Assembly: GCA_905479595.1 (NCBI GenBank)
Contig: CAJQND010000248.1
Span: 1 to 7,556 of the forward strand
Reading direction: 5' to 3'
Source: an uncultured Hyphomicrobiales bacterium
GTDB taxonomy: Bacteria; Pseudomonadota; Alphaproteobacteria; Rhizobiales; CAJQND01
Length of the DNA: 7,556 bases
Part shown: positions 1 to 4,940 of the stretch, one piece after another
Layout: each line of letters opens with the position of its first letter
Position numbering within the stretch: position 1 is the stretch's first letter
Program-made: the position numbers and the translations under genes
The notes under the pieces: generated by a model
Databases searched by the model: none
Told to the model about the DNA's origin: nothing
The model's input: the letters and a program-made list of their open reading frames with translations, nothing else

Positions 1-61
1 GGCAGAGTTTGATGCTCTGATGAGCCGCCATTTTCGCCGCGAATATGAATGGTATCTTTAA
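1..61 (+). CDS. C-terminal end of an unidentified protein (5' end outside window)
   Basis: Reading from base 2, an open frame encodes 19 residues rich in Arg, Glu and aromatic residues, ending ...RREYEWYL, with a TAA stop at 59-61. It is followed within 10 bases by a strong rho-independent terminator, which is what the end of a real transcription unit should look like and is the main reason to call it coding. The remaining peptide is too short to assign a family. It is convergent with infC. Confidence 0.5.
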   Translation, partial: AEFDALMSRHFRREYEWYL

Positions 62-65
62 GCGC

Positions 66-106
66 AAAAAAACCGGCCTCTAAAGTGCAGAGAGGCCGGT
101 TTTCTT
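66..106. terminator. Bidirectional rho-independent terminator between convergent genes
   Basis: A perfect 13-bp inverted repeat (AAAACCGGCCTCT at 69-81, AGAGGCCGGTTTT at 91-103) encloses a 9-base loop. On the plus strand the stem runs into TTTTCTT; on the minus strand the run of seven A's at 66-72 gives a U tract. It can therefore terminate both the upstream plus-strand gene (stop at 59-61) and infC (stop at 131-133). Confidence 0.93.
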
Positions 107-130
107 AATTCACGAGTGTCAGTTTAAAAT

Positions 131-670
131 TTATCTTGGCGCCAGCACCATAATCATCTGGCGGCCTTCCATTTTTGCGTCTGACTCTACCTTGGCGATT
201 TCATCGGTGTCGTCCTTCACCCGCCGCAACAGATTGCGACCAAGCTCCTGGTGAGCCATTTCACGGCCACGGAAGCGCATGGTTACTTTCACCTTATCGC
301 CATTGTCGAAGAATTTCTTTGCAGCCCGCATCTTCACCTCATAGTCATGGGTGTCGATATTAGGACGCATTTTGATTTCCTTGACCTCAATAACTTTCTG
401 CTTCTTCTTGGCCTCGTTGGCCTTTTTCTGGGCCTCGTATTTGTATTTGCCAAGATCTAGAACCTTGCAGACAGGAGGTTTCGCGCTGGGGGAGACTTCG
501 ACAAGGTCGAGCCCCGCTTCAACTGCGATTACAATTCCATCTTCGGGGCTCATCACCCCTTGCATGTTTCCTTCTTCATCAATCACAAGCACCTCTGGTG
601 CTGTAATCTTTTCATTGGCGCGCGGTCCCTCGTCTCTGCTGGGCGCTGCCCTATATGGTCTACGGCCTAT
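131..670 (-). CDS. infC: Translation initiation factor IF-3, AUA start
   Basis: IF-3 binds the 30S subunit, keeps it apart from 50S, and proofreads the start codon and initiator tRNA. The protein shows the N-terminal domain signature (GPRANEKI...VLVIDEEGN...GLDLVEVSPSAKPPVCKVLDLGKYKYE), the Lys-rich linker helix (KKANEAKKKQK) and the C-terminal domain (VKEIKMRPNIDTHDYEVK, FRGREMAHQELG, EGRQMIMVLAPR). With the canonical GTG at 590-592 the protein would be 153 residues and lack the family's conserved N-terminal segment. Reading upstream, the frame encodes IGRRPYRAAP...EGPRANEKITAPE and holds no ATG, GTG or TTG before an in-frame TGA at 713-715. An ATA at 668-670 lies 8 bases after GAGGAG and gives 179 residues, close to E. 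coli IF-3 (180, AUU start). A rare start codon fits the known IF-3 autoregulation. It stands alone, without rpmI/rplT beside it in the window. Confidence 0.97.
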   Translation of the reverse strand: MGRRPYRAAPSRDEGPRANEKITAPEVLVIDEEGNMQGVMSPEDGIVIAVEAGLDLVEVSPSAKPPVCKVLDLGKYKYEAQKKANEAKKKQKVIEVKEIKMRPNIDTHDYEVKMRAAKKFFDNGDKVKVTMRFRGREMAHQELGRNLLRRVKDDTDEIAKVESDAKMEGRQMIMVLAPR

Positions 671-684
671 TGCATTATCTCCTC
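667..684 (-). promoter_or_regulatory. infC ribosome binding site, AUA start and overlapping two-codon mini-ORF
   Basis: On the minus strand, GAGGAG (684-679) is followed by 8 bases and then ATA (670-668), the inferred infC start. Between them lies an out-of-frame ATG (675-673) that reads ATG CAA TAG, with its stop (669-667) overlapping the ATA. The spacing from GAGGAG is 3 bases to the ATG and 8 to the ATA, so the site favours the AUA. The Shine-Dalgarno and codons are seen directly; any regulatory role of the mini-ORF is inference. Confidence 0.75.
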
Positions 685-769
685 TTTGCTGGTGCCGTTG
701 CTGGCGGCGAAATCACTAGATCATTCGCCATATTTTCATTCAGATGCAAAAAATTGTTGCAACTGCGCC

Positions 770-799
770 TATAAACGCCTCCCTTAGCCGGTAAGTCAA
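770..799 (-). promoter_or_regulatory. Candidate sigma-70-type promoter for infC
   Basis: On the minus strand, TTGACT (799-794) and TTTATA (775-770) are separated by 18 bp, a reasonable housekeeping promoter. Transcription would start near 763 and leave a leader of about 90 bases before the AUA. It was picked by eye as the best pair in the infC/hydrolase intergenic region. No comparably good pair was seen for the divergent hydrolase. Confidence 0.4.
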
Positions 800-851
800 G
801 CAGAGCTGACAATTTGCGGCAAGGAATCGCACTTTAACCTGGTTGCAAAAT

Positions 852-1637
852 ATGAAAAAACCCGACCTCGAATATCTCGATATGGCAACTGGTGAACGAA
901 TTGCCGTGCTGGCAACTGATCCAGATACAAACCAGCGGCATGGGCCGGGCCTGTTTTGGCTTGGTGGTTTCAAATCCTCAATGGGCGGCACAAAGGCAAG
1001 CGCGTTGAGTGCGTGGGCTCGTGAAAGCGGTCGTGCCTGCTGCCGGTTCGACTATTCTGGCAATGGAATGTCGGACCAAGATGCCTTTGAAGATGCAACG
1101 ATTACGAAATGGCTCGCGCAGGCCCAGGAGGTTTTTGAAAAATATGCGCCCGGGCCGAGGATTGTTGTCGGCTCCTCCATGGGCGGTTGGCTCGCATTGC
1201 TACTTTATCGCGCCCTGTCCAAGCGTGGATGTGCCAATCAGATAGCCGGCATGGTTCTCATCGCCCCTGCTGCAGACATGACCACGCATTTGATGTGGGA
1301 TGTTTTTCCAAAACCAATTCGTGCCGAAATTGAGACCAAAGGGGTTTGGCACCGTCCATCGGATTATGGCGATGGGGATTATCCGATTACACTCAATCTA
1401 ATCGAAGATGGCCGGGAGCATTTGATTTTGGAAGGCGGTTTGGATGTGGTTTGCCCAGTACGCATTCTGCATGGTGATGCGGATCCGGATGTGCCATGGC
1501 AGCATGGTGAACGCTTGTTCCAAGCACTGCACGGTGACGATATCACCTTTACATTGATCAAAAACGGTGATCACCGGCTGTCTTCTACAGAAGACATCAG
1601 CCGGTTGATCCAAACGATAGCTACTCTGCCGGTTTAA
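852..1637 (+). CDS. Alpha/beta hydrolase, ABHD10-like (serine esterase/thioesterase)
   Basis: A 261-residue cytosolic alpha/beta-hydrolase fold protein with no signal peptide. Seen in order: an oxyanion-region strand (FWLGGFKSSMGGTKA, 36-49); CRFDYSGNG (64-72); the nucleophile elbow G-S-S-M-G (107-111, Ser109); the lid segment with KGVWHRPSDYGDGDY (163-177); the acid region HGDADPDVPW (207-216, probable catalytic Asp211); and GDHRLSS (239-245, catalytic His241). The order and wording of these blocks match, from memory, mitochondrial ABHD10, an esterase acting on acyl-glucuronides and S-acylated proteins. The bacterial substrate is unknown; a carboxylester or thioester is likely. The ATG at 852 is chosen over an in-frame TTG at 843. 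Neither has a good Shine-Dalgarno (AAGGA at 821-825 is far away). The gene is divergent from infC and convergent, 18 bases away, with the next small gene. Confidence 0.9.
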   Translation: MKKPDLEYLDMATGERIAVLATDPDTNQRHGPGLFWLGGFKSSMGGTKASALSAWARESGRACCRFDYSGNGMSDQDAFEDATITKWLAQAQEVFEKYAPGPRIVVGSSMGGWLALLLYRALSKRGCANQIAGMVLIAPAADMTTHLMWDVFPKPIRAEIETKGVWHRPSDYGDGDYPITLNLIEDGREHLILEGGLDVVCPVRILHGDADPDVPWQHGERLFQALHGDDITFTLIKNGDHRLSSTEDISRLIQTIATLPV

Positions 1638-1655
1638 ACCGCCGCAGGCTTCGGA

Positions 1656-1880
1656 CTAGTCAATACGGTCGTTCATGCATTCGCGGAACAGAAACCAGTA
1701 ATGCTCTGATTCTCCAACATTGCCTTGGCGGCCATGAGACATGGCGCGGCTTTTATACCAAGAACATACATTGAGGCGTTCGTTGTAAGCGCCAGCTTCC
1801 ACTGGATTGGATGTTGAACCGATGCCAACGACGGCAATCATTGCAGCGGCGGCTAAAAGGGTTATCTTTGTGGCTGACAT
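1656..1880 (-). CDS. Small secreted hypothetical protein with two cysteines
   Basis: A 74-residue protein that I do not recognise. Lys5 and a hydrophobic run (ITLLAAAAMIAVVGIG, residues 6-21) lead to a plausible signal peptidase I site after V-E-A (27-29). This would leave a mature protein of about 45 residues rich in aromatic and charged residues, with Cys39 and Cys68 that could form one disulfide in the periplasm. The ATG at 1880-1878 has a clear GGAG at 1891-1888 with a 7-base spacer, which supports the gene and its start. It ends 18 bases from the end of the convergent hydrolase, with no obvious terminator between them. The 191 bases upstream (1881-2071) separate it from a divergent small membrane gene and hold no promoter I can call with confidence. 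Confidence 0.75.
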   Translation of the reverse strand: MSATKITLLAAAAMIAVVGIGSTSNPVEAGAYNERLNVCSWYKSRAMSHGRQGNVGESEHYWFLFRECMNDRID

Positions 1881-2071
1881 TTTGTATCTCCATGTGCCGG
1901 ATAAAATGGAAACGGGTTCCGGTTGCCCTGAATTGATGAAGTCAAAATACCTGAGCTACATTGAACATCATTTGAATGCTGCGTTCATCTGTCGTTCATT
2001 TTCAATTTTCGTCATTGGTGGGTTAGATGCTATGAATAGCGACGACAGAAATTCCCTGCAGGCAAACCAAA

Positions 2072-2254
2072 ATGCAAATCGTCTATTTTACTCTCGTTGC
2101 TGCTTTTCTTTATTTGGTAGCAGATCGAATTCTGCGTTTGATCGAAGCCCGTCTGGGCCGCACGTTGGAACAACGTTCAGTCGTATTTTTTGCGCTCTTG
2201 CTCGCGATGGCATTGGCTAGTTTTTCTGCAATTCAATACTTCACGGATCCGTAA
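2072..2254 (+). CDS. Small two-helix membrane protein, hypothetical
   Basis: A 60-residue protein with a hydrophobic segment near the N-terminus (about 3-17), a charged amphipathic linker (DRILRLIEARLGRTLEQRS, about 18-36) and a second hydrophobic segment (about 37-54). This gives a helical hairpin in the inner membrane. The alternation of hydrophobic and Arg/Glu-rich blocks, and its place between genes on the other strand, suggest a real gene. The Shine-Dalgarno is weak (CAGGC at about 2059-2063). Its last codons overlap the end of the convergent dehydrogenase gene by 14 bases. Function unknown; it could be an accessory or structural membrane peptide. Confidence 0.6.
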   Translation: MQIVYFTLVAAFLYLVADRILRLIEARLGRTLEQRSVVFFALLLAMALASFSAIQYFTDP

Positions 2255-3260
2255 AAACCACACCATGTGCTTGGGCGCGCAGCCTGGGGTCGCTGGATTT
2301 CACTAAAACCGGCTGGCCCGAGAGCAATTCCTCACAGCGTTCAAGCGTTTCCAGTTCCAACCGCTCCATTGCCTCTTGGGTATAGAATGTCAGGTGTGGA
2401 AGCATGATGACATTGGGCATTTCAAAAAGAGCGCTTAATGGATGACCATTTTTAGCTAGTGGCTCGGCGCTGTAGACATCAAGCCCAGCTCCAGCGATCC
2501 ATTTTTCCTGAAGGGCCAGGAGCATGGCTTTTTCGTCAACAATTGCGCCGCGCGAAACATTGATCAAATAAGCGGTCGGCTTCATTGCTCGAAATTCAGC
2601 CTCTCCAAGCAGGCCAATCGTATCCGGCGAAAGCACACAATGGACTGTAACGAAATCACATTCAGCCAGCATCGTTTTCAAATTGTCGTATTTTGTAATG
2701 CCGCCCGCCGCCATATCTTCGGCTGAGACGTGTGGATCATACCCTAGAATCCGCGCTCTGAACCCGGCACCTGCCATGCGGGCCATGCTATGCCCGATGC
2801 GACCGGTACCAATTAGTCCAACCGTTTTTCCAGCAATATCCGCTCCCAGCCATTGGGCTTGCGGCCAGGCCCAGCCAGCCGAATTCATCTCGGCATCAAG
2901 AGGCAGCAACCCTTTTGCCAGGGCGATCATTAGCGCGAATGCCCCTTCGGCGACTGTTTCTTCGGCATATTCGGGAATATTGACGACCGGAATTTGGTGC
3001 TCGCGCGCAGCGTCAATGTCGATGGCATCAATGCCGACGCCGTATTTAACAATGCCTTTGAGGTTTTTTGCCGCTTCAATTATCCGCCGGGGAATTGGCG
3101 TGTAGCACATCAAAATAAGATCAGCATCCTGCACTTCACGTGCCAATGCGTCTTCGTCGATTCCATCGGGCAACAACACGAGATCTGCGCCTAATCGCTT
3201 TAATTCAGCATCAACTAAAGGGCATTCCAGTTCACGATCAGTACGGACAATTTTGACCAT
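2241..3260 (-). CDS. D-2-hydroxyacid dehydrogenase (NAD-dependent, SerA/GyaR-like)
   Basis: A 339-residue enzyme interconverting a 2-oxoacid and a D-2-hydroxyacid with NAD(H). Seen: a split substrate-binding domain (VKYGVGIDAIDIDAA, 71-85; NIPEYAEETVAEGAFALMIAL, about 94-114, the conserved region before the nucleotide domain); the Rossmann motif GTGRIG (151-156); Asp175 at the end of the second strand, favouring NAD over NADP; and the catalytic triad Arg237 (NVSRGAIVDE), Glu266 (DVYSAEP) and His289 (LPHLT). After His289 comes TFYTQEAMERLE rather than the GxxT(x)EA form common in phosphoglycerate dehydrogenases. The ATG at 3260-3258 has GGGA at 3271-3268 and starts 4 bases after the aminotransferase stop, so translation is probably coupled. 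It is the last gene of the four-gene operon. Substrate is not determinable; glyoxylate/hydroxypyruvate or a pathway-specific 2-oxoacid are options. Confidence 0.9.
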   Translation of the reverse strand: MVKIVRTDRELECPLVDAELKRLGADLVLLPDGIDEDALAREVQDADLILMCYTPIPRRIIEAAKNLKGIVKYGVGIDAIDIDAAREHQIPVVNIPEYAEETVAEGAFALMIALAKGLLPLDAEMNSAGWAWPQAQWLGADIAGKTVGLIGTGRIGHSMARMAGAGFRARILGYDPHVSAEDMAAGGITKYDNLKTMLAECDFVTVHCVLSPDTIGLLGEAEFRAMKPTAYLINVSRGAIVDEKAMLLALQEKWIAGAGLDVYSAEPLAKNGHPLSALFEMPNVIMLPHLTFYTQEAMERLELETLERCEELLSGQPVLVKSSDPRLRAQAHGVVFTDP

Positions 3261-3264
3261 GATC

Positions 3265-4668
3265 TTATCCCAATCCGTGTGCTTGGGCGGCTTCGCCCAG
3301 GCTTTCATCAATAACATCCAGCGCGAAATCCATTTGCGCGCGGGTGAGTATCAATGGCGGCGTAAAGGTCAGTGTGTTCCCCATCGTGATCTTGAAAGAG
3401 AGCCCTTTGTCGAGGCAGCGGTAATAAACGTCTTCCGCCAGATCATCTGCCGGGGATTTTTCGTTGCGGTCGGTTACAAGCTCTGCTCCAAACAAGAAAC
3501 CACGTCCACGAACATCGCCCAAAACCTTATGGCGAGTCTTCATCTCATCCAGTCTTTCAAGCGCATGCTGACCCAGGATAGCCGCGTTTTCAACAAGATC
3601 TTCCTCTTCTATTATTTCAATCGTTGTGAGGGCGGCACGAGCCGTTACCGGGTTTTTCTCATGCGTGTAATGGCCGAATGCATAAGCGCCGGCCACATCG
3701 AGTTGTTCGCCAATCAAAACGGCAGCAATCGGCAAAATTCCACCGCCGAGGGCTTTGCCCATAACCAGTATATCAGGAGCAACATCATCATGATCACACG
3801 CAAACATCCGCCCGGTTTTTCCAAGCCCAGTGGGAATTTCATCGAAAATCAGCAATGCACCATGATCATTACACGCCTTGCGCACTTCCTCCCAAAACCC
3901 AGGTGGTGGAATATAAGGCACAGCGCGTGCTGGCTCGGCGATCACAGCGGCCACATCACCTTCCTTTTCCAACACGTAGCGCACAAATTGCGCGCACATC
4001 ATCTTGCATAGCTCAAGCTGCGGTTTACCATCCTTGTCCGGGTAGCCATAAGGGCAACGATAACAGGCAAACGGAGCAACATGTTCACTGCCTGTCAGCA
4101 ATGGGCCAATAACATGAGATCGGAACAATTGTTCACCCCCCACGGATGCGGCACCGAAACCTGCGCCGTGAAATGCATCCCAAAAAGAAATAGTTTTGTG
4201 GCGGCCAGTTGCCGCGCGCGCCACTTTAAGCGCGACTTCAACCGCGTCCGATCCACCGGTGGTGAAGAGCACTTTGGAAAGCTCGCCTGGAGAAATATCA
4301 CTAAGCTTCTTCGCCAACGCAGTGGCCGGCTCACAGGCAAACCGGCGCGGGGCAAATGGCAATTCGTCCATTTGCTTGGCAATCGCTGCTTTCAGTCGAG
4401 GATGGCCGTAGCCGATATGATGGACATTATTTCCGTGAAAATCGAGATAGCGTCGTCCTTGCAAGTCTTCAATATATGCACCTTCCGCCTTGGCGATAAC
4501 CGAAAGGCATGGGGACGATACAGACTGGTGAATGAAGTGACGGGCATCGGCTTCCAAGGCTGCAAAGGTTGCATCATCATGGGTTTTCAGGGCCCAGGCC
4601 TGGCGGCGCTCTGACGTGTTTATCTCACCTTCAGACTGAAGCGGTGTTTGTGCTTGGTTCTTGTTCAT
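3265..4668 (-). CDS. Class III PLP-dependent aminotransferase or ammonia-lyase-like enzyme
   Basis: A 467-residue fold-type I PLP enzyme of aminotransferase class III. Seen: DFHGNNVHHIGYGHP (76-90); the PLP phosphate loop TTGGSDAVE (136-144); FWDAFHGAG (162-170); Asp276 in LLIFDEIPTGLGKTG (272-286), which binds the pyridine nitrogen; the Schiff-base lysine Lys305 in VMGKALGGG; FGHYTHEKNPVTARAA (331-346); and the conserved Arg389 in VRGRGFLFGAEL. A cysteine-rich stretch (CYRCPYGYP at 202-210, then Cys221 and Cys225) is like that found, from memory, in class III enzymes near (R)-1-hydroxy-2-aminoethylphosphonate ammonia-lyase (PbfA) and related lyases. The enzyme may therefore eliminate ammonia rather than transaminate; this is inference. 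The ATG at 4668-4666 has AGGA (4678-4675) with a 6-base spacer; the open frame upstream to 4815 overlaps the preceding gene and is not used. It is the third gene of the operon. Confidence 0.9.
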   Translation of the reverse strand: MNKNQAQTPLQSEGEINTSERRQAWALKTHDDATFAALEADARHFIHQSVSSPCLSVIAKAEGAYIEDLQGRRYLDFHGNNVHHIGYGHPRLKAAIAKQMDELPFAPRRFACEPATALAKKLSDISPGELSKVLFTTGGSDAVEVALKVARAATGRHKTISFWDAFHGAGFGAASVGGEQLFRSHVIGPLLTGSEHVAPFACYRCPYGYPDKDGKPQLELCKMMCAQFVRYVLEKEGDVAAVIAEPARAVPYIPPPGFWEEVRKACNDHGALLIFDEIPTGLGKTGRMFACDHDDVAPDILVMGKALGGGILPIAAVLIGEQLDVAGAYAFGHYTHEKNPVTARAALTTIEIIEEEDLVENAAILGQHALERLDEMKTRHKVLGDVRGRGFLFGAELVTDRNEKSPADDLAEDVYYRCLDKGLSFKITMGNTLTFTPPLILTRAQMDFALDVIDESLGEAAQAHGLG

Positions 4669-4706
4669 ATTGTTTCCTGCTTGTCTCGGTACTGTCAGCC
4701 CAGGCT

Positions 4707-4940
4707 TTACTTCTCTTCCCTGCCATACCTTACGAGTTTGGTGCGCAATTGTTGCGCCAATTCGCGCTTGCCGGTGTCTAGGGCAAATACATATGCGGTA
4801 GTGTAGTGAAAACATGCTTCATCAACGTGCCCGTTCGTTTCGGCAATTACTCCTGCCTCGCGGTAAAGTTCGGCAAGGCGATCAGTGTCGCCGCGATCAT
4901 GGCACTCCAAAATAGTTTTGTTGAGCAATTCCGGTGTCAT
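4707..4940 (-). CDS. 77-residue helical protein of the hyuA-like operon, TPR-like
   Basis: I do not recognise the family. The protein appears all-helical and soluble: helices of about 3-14, 18-32 (DTDRLAELYREAGVIAE), 36-53 (GHVDEACFHYTTAYVFA) and 57-73 (KRELAQQLRTKLVRYGR). The Asp/Gly turns and the A-x-F-x-Y spacing resemble one and a half tetratricopeptide units. It has no signal peptide or membrane segment. Its start overlaps the stop of the hyuA-like gene as ATGA (4940-4937), so the two are translationally coupled and probably made in matched amounts. The aminotransferase follows after 38 bases. A small subunit, adaptor or stabiliser of the ATPase or aminotransferase is the most economical guess. 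Confidence 0.85.
   Translation of the reverse strand: MTPELLNKTILECHDRGDTDRLAELYREAGVIAETNGHVDEACFHYTTAYVFALDTGKRELAQQLRTKLVRYGREEK

Noticed and set aside
131..592. infC starting at GTG 592-590 (153 residues)
   Set aside because: It cuts off conserved IF-3 N-terminal sequence that continues in frame to the ATA at 670-668, which has a well-spaced Shine-Dalgarno.
843..851. TTG start for the alpha/beta hydrolase, three codons upstream of ATG 852
   Set aside because: No better ribosome site than the ATG; ATG is the simpler choice, though the TTG is not excluded.
1630..1641. Perfect 12-bp palindrome CGGTTTAAACCG across the hydrolase stop codon
   Set aside because: It has no loop or T tract to act as a terminator, and a short palindrome of this size is common by chance.
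2266..3289. 12-base direct repeat (TGTGCTTGGGCG at 2266-2277 and 3278-3289) coding AQAH near the C-termini of both the dehydrogenase and the aminotransferase
   Set aside because: A 12-base match is expected by chance about once in a window of this size; no other similarity surrounds it.
3261..3317. Upstream extension of the dehydrogenase into the aminotransferase gene
   Set aside because: The added residues overlap the aminotransferase frame and do not resemble the family; the ATG at 3260 gives a normal N-terminus.
3253..4011. 252-residue open frame on the plus strand opposite the aminotransferase
   Set aside because: It is an antisense shadow of a clear coding gene, with no recognisable motifs.
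4669..4815. 49-residue N-terminal extension of the aminotransferase
   Set aside because: It overlaps the 77-residue gene and lacks a Shine-Dalgarno; the ATG at 4668 has AGGA at ideal spacing.
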